From assembly GCA_039621445.1 (NCBI GenBank), contig CP154956.1, positions 47,783,291 through 47,847,290 of the forward strand: DNA of 64,000 bases. Direction: 5' to 3'. How positions within the stretch are numbered: position 1 is the stretch's first letter; each line of letters starts with the position of its first letter. Source of the stretch: Euglena gracilis. Taxonomy: Eukaryota; Euglenida; Euglenophyceae; Euglenales. Below the pieces are notes generated by a model, which had not been told where the DNA came from, made no database searches, and saw only the letters and a program-made list of their open reading frames with translations. Shown here piece after piece: positions 43,101 through 52,386 of the stretch. The position numbers and the translations under genes are program-made.

Positions 43101-45614
43101 TACAGAAGCAGGGAAGACCCGCGTTCTGCAGCCCAACTACACACAGAGGAGTCCCCTCTGGAAGCGGAGGAGACAGGAGAAGCGGTCCCAATGGCCGAGG
43201 ATGAACCTCTGCCTGCGGAACCCCCGGCACGGGAAACCCGTAGCCCGTCGGTCGTGATGCTGGACACTGTGGCGGAAACCGCCCAGCGCCCAGGATCACC
43301 GAGAGGTGAACTGACGCCTGTCCCACTGTCACCATCCTCGCTGGGTACGCCTGGCGGACCGACCCCTCCGCGGGAAAACCCGCCGGAGACGGTAACCCCT
43401 ACGCCTGAGGTATTACGCCTCAAGCTTCCTGTCCCCGGGGAAATCCCGACGACAGAGGAGCCAGTGGAGGAGCCCACTTCAGGGGAAGGACCTGAACGGC
43501 GTCCCTCACTGGGCGGACGTGTACTCGGCGGTTTGCGATCACTGATCGCAGTTGTCACCCCACGTGGCACTGCGGCTAGTTCTTCCACTGCTGTGGCGGA
43601 AACGGCCCAGCCAGCGGACGAAACAACTGAAGCTGCAGCCATGGAGGAGGATGAACCTCCCCCAATGGCCACGCCACCGCCGGTGTCGGAAACGACACGG
43701 ACGGAGGACGAACCAACGGCAATGTCAGTGGTGGCAACGCTACCCGTGCCAGTGCAGGATGAACCTGCATCAGCACCGGTAGCGACATCAGAGGCACAGG
43801 ATGAGCCCGTACCTCCACAAACAGCGGTCACTGCACCAAAGCGTGCGGGAACACGGACACCGGCACCTGAAAAACAGGCTGCACGGACATCCATGCCCCC
43901 ACCACAGACTCCGCCAACGCGAAGTGCAGCGGCGACGCCCACACCCACACCATCCTCCACGGCTGCTCCTGGGAAACCCACGAGCGCAGCGAAGGAACGC
44001 GTAGGGCGACCCTCAGCTCGGGAAACCCCTGCTGAAGGTCAACGACGCTCGGTGTCGGGGAAAAGACCCCCGGCCCAGCCGTCACCACGCACCTGGTCAA
44101 GCAAGCGTGACGCCGAACGGCGACCCTCGGATGCTCCGGAAAGCGGAAGTCCGAAGGCCCCGGCCAAATCAAAGCCCGGTGCCGCGCCTTGCAAACCCTC
44201 ACCTAAGACAGGTGATCAGCCCCCACCGAAAGGCGGTGGTGGTGCTGGAGGCCAGGGTGCATCTTCTTCTCGAGGATCAGCTTCGGGAGGAGGATTCACA
44301 CAGGTCACATCATCCGGCTATGGGAAAACCTCACAGCCGAAACCACCTACGAAGGGGCAGGGAAAATCCCGCGCCTCTACGACTACGACACCTTCGGAAG
44401 GCGAAGTTGTCATCGACTGGAATGCGATGACTCAGGATGATCCTGAGACTCATGACCTGAAAAACAGGTACATGATGATCGAACATAAGCTGCGAACAGA
44501 CCAATGCCTCAATCGGTGGATTGAACCACTGTTCTGTCAAGGACGGAAATGGTCCTTTGACCAGAATGTCACCTGGAATTATTACAATTCCAGATCACCA
44601 CGTGTTTTGGCCCAATACTTTGGCGAGGAATTCCTCGTCGACAGAACATCGGAAAACCGATTTGTGTGGCTTTGCACTGTTTGCCACAGGATGTACAACA
44701 GTGCCCCTGACTTGGGATTACCCCTCGTCCATGTGTGCAACCCTGTGGAGCGGAAATCGTTCCACAAGGATATGTACATCCCCAACTGTGCCGCCTTGGT
44801 ATGCGCCAAGTGCGTGGACAGTTGGACCCACAAGCACAATTTTAGCTACACGGACCGAGATGGTACGAATGTACCAGTACTCTGCGTCAACTGCCTGCGA
44901 GGTACCTTCTGGCACACTGCGGAAGGCGCAGTTCGCACAATCGTGCCGAGTGCCGAGAAGCCACTGGAGGAATACTCCACCTGGAACAAAAAGTTCAAGG
45001 ACTTCTTCAAGTATGCCAACCTCAAGCTGGACGACTACCGCCACACGGGAATGGCCCGTGGGTGGCAGATCGACAGTGGGGCGATACGCCTCGCTGCTGA
45101 GGAGGCAGGGGTAAGATTACCTTACCTCTGGGAGACAGCAGACAGGGAAAAGATACTTTTCCGCCTGTTCACAACCCAGGACCGAAACGGTCGCTGGTGC
45201 CTACCACAATGGCCGCCCGAAAAACACGGGATGACCTGGAAGGACTGGCTAGGGGCCGTATTGCGACCCCATACCGTCCGGGCGGAATGCGCCTATCACG
45301 TTCCCATTGACTTCCACCCGGGGAATGCCCCGCAGGTGTCAGCCAATCACCCTCGGAGAAACTACTTCATCTGGCCAGCGACTTTGCCCAGGAAATTCTG
45401 GGAGAAGCTGCAGTGGTTTCTCGCGGAAAGAGCGAGTGCCACCAAGCAGACAGTACCCGAAGGATGGGTTCGGGACTGGATCGCACCTGATTTCGACTAT
45501 GACTCGCCAGAAACCTGGCTTGTCGACAGGCCACAGCCACCACAATTCCAGATGGTCCTTGTGGAAGATCCCTTGGACTCCCGCCATGACTATTGGCGGC
45601 TGGAGCGGATGTAA
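40170..45614 (+). CDS. Giant third ORF of the chromovirus, 1814 residues, function unknown
   Basis: It starts at ATG 40,170, 162 nt after pol, and is uninterrupted to TAA 45,612-45,614. Layout: residues 1-490 Pro/Arg-rich, disordered; 497-550 basic tract of GKGK repeats then three GKGGK(P/S/A)AGPPA-like repeats; about 558-970 a Trp/Tyr-rich folded-looking domain (DYDADQLFDYLDE, FWELWFWLGYP) with CRFC at 745 and HQC at about 784; 970-1410 a Pro/Thr/Glu-rich linker; 1416-1814 a second folded domain with CTVC (1502), CAKC and CVNC (1573) clusters that could bind zinc. I find no signal peptide, transmembrane helix, protease or polymerase motif, so an envelope role is unlikely. The basic tract suggests nucleic-acid binding. 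It does not match any family I know. The codon usage and short hairpins resemble gag and pol, so it belongs to the element. Confidence 0.9.
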   Translation: MLPGGREPGGGPPYHPTTHPQPDQYAYRYGTQPPARTAAQGNPEASSSSRMTQMPAEARPSQPSGSRRLPPYAGVMIHRTAETMNRVMRMSANPAPDQLTQALWDDHCRKVLTIANTPPALWCMCAQATMTGLVYYTDPDASGFAADITMRDLGVEVPPQVARQVPPVGTYTAHFRAHSPGLPEEETVEAPVRSEHPRVKESIFRSPERVPRRDYPAQEPVSQYTVSGDYPQQAPMPRDQYVYPPQPHPTIPDPIPRRPAEGNPPPTSDSARSARPREAATAPRAAPVPPARDEPVNPWTGRPFETEEDRQQYEYAVTIQRQIARRPPVSAGQGYPARAEMTREERQQYDAAVSALTGVPAPSRSSQPAQQRDVAVAEAPPARPTSSAAGKRDRGPENLTPQPQRRSPRSENPPAAMRVDAEEEAPPAPDVTAERARRETRPSPVAPVYSNRGDAEQEFARTPSTESVTYPVYTEEDPEYWEYWDPYRATIEWLSNTKGKGKGKGKGKGKGKGQEKGGKAPSGKGGKPAGPPAGKGGKSAGPPAGKGGKAAEPSKTKDYDADQLFDYLDEIWPKIDQDLEKYTRAGNVIHRPPEAVLAVVQDRMHDHCKRFIYSTELHPFEGYPHSDEMVLDQMSGFWELWFWLGYPCQNFGIFTDRNGLTYIDCLNTCEDDETFVAQLKEIFNHMYSVSALGIQWKYYPLPEKLQAQVAVMFTNNLQVFLDSMYGMLFKVLDVDLAYPQRYKLECRFCKEVHIVDFWGFGERGKPPPTAENAGSPPTRRFLLHQCRKPQIGTQDRKVLKQHRQKIFLLQQYWHRAWITYVLEVYIYFLEQMTTDVDIHRKWIPRGYTEVDARPYDPDRRRINLRPDWTGAEIGLREHLQSQFGEILDWQEFEVFFAPRELTQPRYAVPLPAFLEETGEYGMGETRRSQWEDLCLINEDEPQPPPGSWVRASWPPPYPNSDRSESISFFRLSNAQGCYRSREDPRSAAQLHTEESPLEAEETGEAVPMAEDEPLPAEPPARETRSPSVVMLDTVAETAQRPGSPRGELTPVPLSPSSLGTPGGPTPPRENPPETVTPTPEVLRLKLPVPGEIPTTEEPVEEPTSGEGPERRPSLGGRVLGGLRSLIAVVTPRGTAASSSTAVAETAQPADETTEAAAMEEDEPPPMATPPPVSETTRTEDEPTAMSVVATLPVPVQDEPASAPVATSEAQDEPVPPQTAVTAPKRAGTRTPAPEKQAARTSMPPPQTPPTRSAAATPTPTPSSTAAPGKPTSAAKERVGRPSARETPAEGQRRSVSGKRPPAQPSPRTWSSKRDAERRPSDAPESGSPKAPAKSKPGAAPCKPSPKTGDQPPPKGGGGAGGQGASSSRGSASGGGFTQVTSSGYGKTSQPKPPTKGQGKSRASTTTTPSEGEVVIDWNAMTQDDPETHDLKNRYMMIEHKLRTDQCLNRWIEPLFCQGRKWSFDQNVTWNYYNSRSPRVLAQYFGEEFLVDRTSENRFVWLCTVCHRMYNSAPDLGLPLVHVCNPVERKSFHKDMYIPNCAALVCAKCVDSWTHKHNFSYTDRDGTNVPVLCVNCLRGTFWHTAEGAVRTIVPSAEKPLEEYSTWNKKFKDFFKYANLKLDDYRHTGMARGWQIDSGAIRLAAEEAGVRLPYLWETADREKILFRLFTTQDRNGRWCLPQWPPEKHGMTWKDWLGAVLRPHTVRAECAYHVPIDFHPGNAPQVSANHPRRNYFIWPATLPRKFWEKLQWFLAERASATKQTVPEGWVRDWIAPDFDYDSPETWLVDRPQPPQFQMVLVEDPLDSRHDYWRLERM

Positions 45615-46499
45615 TGCCGAAACGGCATTACCAAGCCCATGTAAGGTAAGCGCCTTCATGGAGCTCATACACTATATATATATATACACTGGAAGCGGAA
45701 ATCGCTAAACAGCCCTGGGATGAACCTGGGTCTGTGTCCCTCAGCGCTCTGGATGGAAGCATCCAAGGGCCCCCCCCCCCCCCAACCCATTATACCAGTG
45801 ACCATGCGGACGGAAACCGTCTGCGGGAGGTAATCGCCTCTTATTGCGTCGTGAAGGAGCTACTGCTGTGAAGACCTTGGCAGCCGGGAAACCTGGCAAG
45901 CCGCTAAGTGACGCACAGCACACAGCGCGCACGCCGTAATAATAGGCCAACTTGTCACTTTTCGGCCCTAAGGCCCTTAAGGCTGCCAGACAGCAAAAAT
46001 TCTGGTCTGGCCTAAGCCAGCCCCCCTCTCGTCCCTACTTTCCCCCCACCCCCGCAAAGCTGTCGCCGGCAGTCGGTTTTGTAAGTAGGCTTTTGTTTCC
46101 TAGTGCGGATATGACCGCCTAGGAGCCTTATCCGGGTATGACCAGGATAAGAGCCTGCCCCCCCCTTCCACACCTCTCCCTTGGGTTTTCAGCGAATCGC
46201 TTGACCAACCCCGCGTGCCTTTGGCACACCCAAAGTGGGTGGATGGGACACTTTGTCAGGAAACCTGCCAAGCCCCGTTTCCCACAGTGGGCTTTTTCAC
46301 ACACCCCACCTAAGCCGAAACGGCTAATAGGTAACCGCGAAACGCGGCTAACCTTTTGCGCGTTTTTGGGCTTTGGGTGGATGCCACTGTGCGGAAAGGA
46401 GAGACACCGAATGGAGAAGTGAACCCCACCTGGGGCAGCGTCAGATATCCTGACTGGACTGGGAAACCCTGGTCCATGAAGGAAATCGGGCGTAGCCCT
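45615..46499 (+). other. Long 3' non-coding region of the chromovirus
   Basis: About 885 nt without a convincing frame. It starts with a 9-bp perfect hairpin that includes the third ORF's stop codon (45,611-45,631). More hairpins with AAA loops lie at 45,806-45,824, 46,313-46,325 and 46,335-46,347. Donor-like (AAG then GTAAGC, about 45,649) and acceptor-like (TCCCTCAG, about 45,745) sites occur. A C14 run is at about 45,770. Confidence 0.6.
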
Positions 46500-46509
46500 G
46501 GGAGGGGGA
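46500..46509 (+). promoter_or_regulatory. Polypurine tract
   Basis: GGGAGGGGGA lies immediately before the 3' LTR start (46,510). This is the standard position for the primer of plus-strand cDNA synthesis in LTR retrotransposons. Confidence 0.85.
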
Positions 46510-46938
46510 TGTGTACCAGGCACGTCCCAGCTCTGTAGGATATCTGCAGAGTGGGTTCTGTGACGGTCGCACCACTGTGGAAACCCACAGCTGGTAAGAT
46601 CGTGGCAGACCCTTCTGGGATCTGCCCCTGGACACGTCAGCACTTTTCTCTCCTTCCCCCACAGGTGGTATTCTTTAATCTCACAATCTCCAAGTTTCAC
46701 CTTTGGATTTGTCAGAGGGAAAAACCCTCAGAACAATCAACTTTGATCTCAGAAGAAAACTTCTGAATCTTTGCTTTGTGCTTTGCCTCTTGGGGAATTG
46801 GGAAGAAAAGGGGAAAACCACTTTTCGTTACTCCAAAGACTTTTCCCTACCATAAGTAGGCTGCGCACCAAGGCGAAAGCGAAAGGCTTTTACAGAAAGT
46901 TCCAAAAAGGGGAAAAGGGAAAGCTTTGGACGTACACT
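46510..46938 (+). repeat. 3' LTR of the young chromovirus (429 bp)
   Basis: Same sequence as 30,157-30,585 by eye. It is followed by GGTAC (46,939-46,943), the copy of the target duplication seen before the 5' LTR. Confidence 0.95.
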
Positions 46939-46943
46939 GGTAC

Positions 46944-47225
46944 ACCGTTTGTTTCACCAGGTGTGTTTCTAGGTGAATTGTGGAAATGCCCACGGATTAT
47001 ACCACTTAGTACAGGTGACTTGTAAATTCGGTGATTCGCGAATGAAGGATTTCCGATGCTGATGCATATGGGGGGGCATGTCAGCTGCCAAGCGTTCTTG
47101 GGTAGTATGACCGACACCTGGTGTGAGAGTGAGGCTCGTACCGCGAATTAGTTCGGATTCCGAATATCTTGATTTCAGAGGGGGTACGTTTGGTTTTCGC
47201 TTGAAAACCCGACTGGTCATTCCAA
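46944..47225 (-). pseudogene. Inverted Gag relic of a related chromovirus, second half
   Basis: Continuation of the relic split by the young element. Read on the minus strand it gives ESELIRGTSLTLTPGVGH, which aligns with Gag SNLVRGMSQHPTPGIGH of the young copy, and further on KWYNPW against PDPNPW. It is diverged by many substitutions and has at least one stop. Together with 29,985-30,156 it shows the target was an older element of the same broad group in opposite orientation. Confidence 0.65.
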
Positions 47226-47616
47226 AAACACTGGTCCATTAGGTCTGGTGATGATAGCGTGGGGACCACCACATGAGCAAGACACGACCTGGTGGGAATA
47301 TCACGCTCAACTCTGCCACGGGTGCGCAGATAACACTTTCAGAACCGGGTGGTGTGGCAAGTGTGCCAACCAATCCCTTCGAAAAGGAAGAATGCAATAA
47401 ACTTTCAAGAGCTGAAATTACAGAGAAGAGGTCAATAGGAAATCAGCGATTTGGAGCAAAAAAGTGTGCGCTTCGGAAACAAGCTTAGACCAAGTACGCA
47501 CACAGTTGCGTTCAGTACCAGCGAAAATAGGCACCAAGCAGGGACCACCAAACCAACACAGTGAACAGTCATACAGTGCCGAAAGCAAGCAATGCACGGC
47601 TTCGCAAGGGAAAATC
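47226..47616. other. No recognisable gene
   Basis: Unassigned DNA between the Gag relic and DIRS element A. A 72-codon plus-strand frame at 47,273-47,488 has no motif. It may be the rest of the relic's Gag leader. Confidence 0.4.
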
Positions 47617-47909
47617 GTACTCCCTCGAGGCAAGCCGACCAGGGAGGAAGGGACACCAAGGGCGAAGCACAAAGACATTGTGAGGCCATTCCTTGCTCGC
47701 CGGCGGTTTGTTGTGATTGTTTGATGCGCTGGGTTAGGAGGTCCCGCTTAGTGCCGCCTCGCCGGAGTTGGCTGCATTGTCTCCGACGTGGCGACCATGG
47801 CGCTGTTTCTTTGCCTGGCCCCCCCCCCCACCTCCCCCCCCCTGGCCCCCATCTTCTGATCGAGGGCGTTTGAAGACAAATTCTCTTACATGGGTGGGGG
47901 GGGTCGGGC

Positions 47910-48014
47910 TCACAATGTCTTTGTGCTTCGCCCTCGGTGTCCCTTCCTCCCTTCTCGGTCTGCCCCGAGGGAGTACGAGACACCTCGGGCTCCGCACTTT
48001 GCCATTGTGAGGCC
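47910..48014. repeat. Internal complementary region of DIRS element A
   Basis: Reads CTCACAATGTCTTTGTGCTT and onward to GGGAGTACGAGACACC and CCATTGTGAGGCC. The first part is the complement of the left outer end (47,617-47,690); the second is the complement of the right outer end (52,306-52,344). It thereby represents the closed junction of the circular form. It lies inside the 3' part of the recombinase frame. Confidence 0.8.
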
Positions 48015-48800
48015 AGATTGTGCACTGAAAAAAGGGGGGCCAGGGCAGTCTCCAAGGCACCTTGGGCACCCAGTCTTTGATAATGGGCTGTGAAAGCCTC
48101 CACCCCCTTCCACTGACCAATTTCACAAACTTCTTGGGCAGAAAGGCCCAACTTTTTGAGTAAACAAACTCCTGCTCCTCTGGTGGAGTGGGGTCCCCAA
48201 ACCTGGGGGGGTACCCCATGCTGGGCCAAAAAGTTTTTGGTTATAGAAGCAATGATATCTGCCTTTATGGCATTATAGGGGGTTTTAACGTAATTAAAAG
48301 GGGGCCCCCAGGTTTCACAAGGAAACGTGTTGCTGCCACATAAGACATCATCAAATGAAAGGGACTGATTTGGGGGCACTGGGGAATGGAGACAACTCTC
48401 TCCCACTTATGGAGTTTTTGCCCTTTACGTTTAACTTTGATGTAGGGTGCCCCCCAACACACTGTTGATTCTTTGGACCTGTGCCAAATCAGAACTTCTG
48501 TATAAACAGAGGATACGTGCACATAAAATGAGTTGTGCACGTAATGTACACATATAAGAGGGCAGGGGGGACTGTTCCAGCCCCAGAAGGATTGGGAGGG
48601 GATCCCAGAATGCACCATATTTTTCCAGGTTTTGGTTCCAAAGCCTTTTATAAGGTGCCAACATGGCATGGAACTTCAGGCCTCCAAAGCCAGGGATCAA
48701 AAGCATAGTACTGTATGCATTGCGTGCCTGGGCCTTTGAAAATTGGAACAGTTGAACTAAAGCTTCAACCACTTGGTCAATGGTGGCTTCAGGGGGGGGG
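48015..48800 (-). pseudogene. Tyrosine recombinase of DIRS element A (two frame breaks)
   Basis: Catalytic residues are all visible: Arg in CLYRSSDLAQVQR, HSTRGAGV (HxxR), GQWKGVEAF (Trp in the H/W position) and AFTAHYQRL, with the nucleophile Tyr at codon 48,080-48,082. Breaks occur at a C6 run near 48,451 and at a G5 run near 48,280 (G6 in element B). The C-terminal tail reads into the internal complementary region. Confidence 0.85.
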
Positions 48801-49017
48801 TACCCCCATTTTGTCCAAAATTACCCATAAAAGTGTAAAAGCGCTTTGATAACGCTTTAAACTGGGGTTTCTTCCCAGGAAATTGTTAATGGTCGAATTT
48901 TGTACTTGCTTCCCCTCCAGAATTTGCCTGAGCAAATCATGCAAAGGAGGGGCCACCTGGGGGGTGGCATTTTTTCCCCCCTGCAGTTGGTGAACATACC
49001 CTTGTAGGGGGTGATTT

Positions 49018-49971
49018 TTAGGCAGGGGGTCCCTGGAACTTTGATTTTATTAACTGGGGCCACCATGTGGCTGAATCCCAGTATGGGGTGACCATCAAAA
49101 CTTTGGCCTGTGGAAACATTTTTAATCTGGGGAGAAATTTTTGAATTACAGACCAGGGGGGGTTTGCATAAAGTCCCCCCATGTTGTCCACTGGGCATTG
49201 CAATGCATCCACTGCTCTGGCTCCCCAGTGGGGCCACCTGGCCACAAATTGTGGTAGTTTTTTGTTGCCTGGTGAGGCAAAAAGGTCTGTTTTTAGGCTG
49301 ATGTAATTTTTGAACTGCTGCCTCAGCCATTGAAGAAGTTGGGGGTCCAGGGAGTAATCCCCCCTGTCCATTTCCCACCTGCTTATGGGGTCTGCCAGGC
49401 ATTCCTTTGAAGGGACCCACTTTACTTGCAGGTGTATGTTGTGTTCCATGCACCATTTGAAAAAGGGTCTTAGCATGGAATTGAAGGGGTCTTTTCTGCC
49501 CCCCCCTTTTGTTAAGTAATAGTAAATTACTTGATTGTCCACTGACAGGGACACAGTTTCTCCTGGTTTGCTTAGGCTTTGTACTGTGCTTATTGCTGCA
49601 CTTAATTCTTTGACATTTATGTGCAAAATGGAGTTTTCTCTCCAAAATTCTTGCACAATTTCGCCTGTTCGAATGTCCAGCCCCCCCCCATGCATGGGTA
49701 CTGCTGTCTGAGTGCAACTCCCTGGTTGCAATTTGGGGGAAGGGTCTGCCCCCCCCCAGGAGTCCAGTAGATTTTTTTCTCTCTTAATTGGTCTTTTATT
49801 CTTTGGGAAATGGGGTGTTTTTGAGTCCCAGGGGGCTGTGGAATTTTCCACCAAAATTTTTGCCAGGGCATCCGTAAAGGCCCTGAGAAAGGGCAGGGCC
49901 ATTAGATTGCATCCTATTTGGCCCAAAATGGCAGCCAACTGCCTTTTTGACATGTAATCTTTCTTCACCAT
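49018..49971 (-). CDS. RNase H and Dam-like DNA methylase of DIRS element A
   Basis: A 317-codon ORF starts at ATG 49,971, directly after the RT stop region seen in element B. The first half holds DIRS-type RNase H elements (INVKELSAAISTVQS, VSLSVDNQVIYYYL, HLQVKWVPSKECLADPISR). The second half has DLFASPGNKK, RWPHWGARAVDAL and YANPPWSVI. NPPW is motif IV of N6-adenine methylases of the phage Dam type found in DIRS elements. Part of the RNase H (around 49,690-49,780) is in an altered frame compared with element B. Its role would be removal of RNA template and possible DNA modification. Confidence 0.8.
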   Translation of the reverse strand: MVKKDYMSKRQLAAILGQIGCNLMALPFLRAFTDALAKILVENSTAPWDSKTPHFPKNKRPIKREKNLLDSWGGADPSPKLQPGSCTQTAVPMHGGGLDIRTGEIVQEFWRENSILHINVKELSAAISTVQSLSKPGETVSLSVDNQVIYYYLTKGGGRKDPFNSMLRPFFKWCMEHNIHLQVKWVPSKECLADPISRWEMDRGDYSLDPQLLQWLRQQFKNYISLKTDLFASPGNKKLPQFVARWPHWGARAVDALQCPVDNMGGLYANPPWSVIQKFLPRLKMFPQAKVLMVTPYWDSATWWPQLIKSKFQGPPA

Positions 49972-49989
49972 TTTTCACAGCTCCTTTTT

Positions 49990-52053
49990 TACTGTTTTTA
50001 TTTTCTGGGGGGGGCACCTGCAATTTTCCCTCTTGGAAGTTTAATTGAAACCCAAGATGATTTACGATTTGGGTTGGCTGCAGGGTGGACTTTTTTACAT
50101 TGATTTTGAATCCTGATTTGATTAAATCCCTGACCACTGTGTTCAGGTGATTTTGTAAGATATTGTGTGTTGGGGCTACCAGTAAAATGTCGTCCAGGTA
50201 AATAAATACCTGGATGCCCCTTTTTCTCCACAGCTTTTCGAATGTCTTCATTACTGACATAAAAATTTGGGGCATTACATTCAGGCCAAAACAGCCTGCC
50301 TGGAATTCCCAGGTCTGCCCCCCCACCTGATGTCTCAGAAATGGCCTTAGGGCCTGGCTCACTGGTATGTGGAAGTAGGCATCCTTTGGGTCTATTTTTG
50401 CTGCCCAGTGGCTTTTTTCCAACACAGGGAAAATGTGCTGGATGTGATCCAGCTTGAAAGGTTTCACTTGGAACCTTTGATTTAGCTCCCTGCAATCGCT
50501 TATTAACATCCATTTGGTCTGTCCCCCCTCTGGTTTTGAAATCAAAAACCAGGGGATGAGGTGCTGGGTGGTTGAATCCCTCACCCTCTTTACGGATCCA
50601 GATTTTTCGTAATCCAGCAGTATTTTTTCTGCTTGGGGTAGGTTCAAATTTGCTCTGGGTTTTGGGTGGGTGGACAATTTTGGTGGGTTTACCCAGGGGG
50701 TTGAATGCCATCCCTGATGAGTTGACATGTTGTTGGGGGGGCATTTTTTGCCCACCACTTCAGGCTTTTTTGCAGCCTTTGATGGAGGGGCTTGTCTCCC
50801 CATTTCTCTCCCATGGAATTTATTTCCTGGATAAGGTTGTTTTGGGAGGGCTGGGCTGGTGGTGATGGACAGTTTTGGCTTTTTTGTAATCTTTGATGGA
50901 GGGGGGTGTCTCCCTTTATTTCCTCCATTGAAGTTGTTTTCTGGATAAGAAGATTTTGGGGGGGCTGGGCTGGGGGTGTTGGACATTGCACCCCTAGGTC
51001 CCCTAGGGCTTGGGCCCTTGGAAAAGGAAATCCCTCTCTGCTCACCAGTCTGGAGGATCTTGTTGTTGGAAGACATACCATAGGGCTTAATGCCCCTGTT
51101 TGGCCTATCTGGTCTTCTCCATGATGATCTGGTTGGTTGAAATACCATAGGGGGGCCTCTGTGGGTCCCCCCCTTGACTGTACAATCGGGACTTGAGAAA
51201 TAAATGTTGGAGGGGTTCCTGCCCCTCCCTCCAAAAGAGCCACTGTGGGTCCCTTTTCCTGCTGAGGCTGAGTCATTAAAAGGGCCACTGTGGGTCCCTT
51301 TTTCCCCCCTTTTTGGCAGACGGCCTCTGTGGGTCCCTCGGGGGAGTTCTCCAGCAGCTTTCTTAGCTTCTTGGTGGCCACTGTGGGTCCACCCTGCTGG
51401 TTGGGGATGATGTCCCATAGCTTCTTGGTGGCCACTGTGGGTCCACCCTGCTGGCCTCCAAGGCCTCCATGTATAAATCTTTTTCCATAATCCATCTGTC
51501 TTCCAGGCCTTGATTGCTTCTTGGCCTCCAACCCCACTGGAAATCTGGGGGGGCTGCTGTGGCCTCCCCTTTTCCCCCGGAGAGGGGCTGTTGTGTAAGA
51601 TGAATTGGGGGGGTTTGACAGACCTTTTCTGCCCCTTCCTGAGGGGATTTGCTTGTAAAATTGGCCCCCATGGCCCCTGTAATGGTGACCTCCTTGGCCT
51701 TGATTCCATCTCCCCAGCCTTTGGCCAAATTGTGTACAGGCTTGGGGGAGAAGCCCCTGATCTGTGGGCTTTGGGTGTCCAATGCTGAAGTATTTTGGGC
51801 CTCCATGGCCCATCCTTTGCCCACTGAGGGCTTGGGCTGACTTCTGTTTTCTGGGCCTTCTGGCCACAGTGGTCCAAGGACCGTGGCCGTCACTGGGGGG
51901 GTTTTTGTGGGAAATTTCTGGGGTGGGGGTCTGGGTCGGAAGAACGGCCACGGTTTGCCACGTGTCGACCACATCTCCAAGTTGCTGCTGCTGCTGCGGC
52001 CTCTGCTCCAAGACGTCCGCGGCCATGAAATTCCAATTTTTTCTCAACTGCAT
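49990..52053 (-). pseudogene. Gag-like and reverse transcriptase ORF of DIRS element A (frameshifted)
   Basis: It begins at ATG 52,053 (MQLRKNWNFMAADVLEQ). The N-terminal frame holds Pro/Gly/Gln-rich Gag-like sequence with repeated GPTVA motifs and ends at about 50,689. The RT continues in another frame: LISDCRELNQRF, WAAKIDPKDAYFHIPV (motif A; Pro replaces the usual Leu), AGCFGLNVMPQIF (motif B) and YLDDILLVA (motif C, 50,180-50,200). Comparison with element B shows the two were one frame. Loss of the RT end is caused by a G/C8 run near 50,010. Confidence 0.85.
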
Positions 52054-52386
52054 TGCTCTTTGAAGTCAAATTTGAAATTTGAATAATTGACTTTCGAGTT
52101 GATATTCGTCTGGTTCGTGTCCTTCTGGATATTGAATTGATATTGACTTCTTTTCTTGGTTCTTCTTCGTTCGTTGACTCTGTTCCTTTCTTCTGGGTGT
52201 CGAAGGGCAAGTTAAGAATCAGCCAACTCCGGCGAAAAAAGGCACTAAGCGGGACCTCCTAACCCAGCGCATCAAACAATCACAGCAAACCGCCGGCAAG
52301 CAAGGCATGGCCTCACAATGGCGAAGTGCGGAGCCCGAGGTGTCGTACGGGGCCGAAGGTTTCAGGAGGGGCGAAGACGCAAGTGC

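Larger units (their letters stand above)
30157..46938 (+). mobile_element. Full-length young chromovirus (Ty3/Gypsy LTR retrotransposon) with a giant third ORF, 16.8 kb
   Basis: Structure in order: 5' LTR, primer site, Gag, Pol, extra 1814-codon ORF, 895-nt 3' region, polypurine tract, 3' LTR. The LTRs appear identical base for base and the flanks carry the same 5 bp (GGTAC at 30,152-30,156 and 46,939-46,943), so insertion was recent. Pol domain order (protease, RT, RNase H, integrase) and the C-terminal chromodomain place it in the chromovirus branch of Ty3/Gypsy. Typical chromoviruses are 5-8 kb; this one is more than twice that because of a long Gag, a long protease-RT linker and the third ORF. 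Two small frame breaks (about 32,243 and 38,297) affect this copy. Confidence 0.95.
47617..52344 (-). mobile_element. DIRS-like retrotransposon A, minus strand, 4.7 kb
   Basis: The left end begins GTACTCCCTCGAGGC. About 120 bp of it (47,660-47,780) is inverted at the right end (52,222-52,344), where the element ends in GCGGAGCCCGAGGTGTC next to CGTAC. The internal complementary region (47,910-48,014) joins the complements of both outer ends, as in Dictyostelium DIRS-1, which replicates through a circle and integrates with a tyrosine recombinase. Coding order on the minus strand: Gag-like/RT, RNase H-methylase, recombinase. At least four frame breaks, mostly on homopolymer runs. Confidence 0.85.

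Noticed and set aside
40170-45614. Third ORF as an envelope gene
   Set aside because: No signal peptide, hydrophobic fusion segment or membrane anchor is visible; the composition is Pro- and charge-rich with CxxC pairs.
46138-46422. 94-codon frame in the 3' region of the chromovirus
   Set aside because: No motif, no conservation evidence, and it sits in the untranslated tail just before the polypurine tract.
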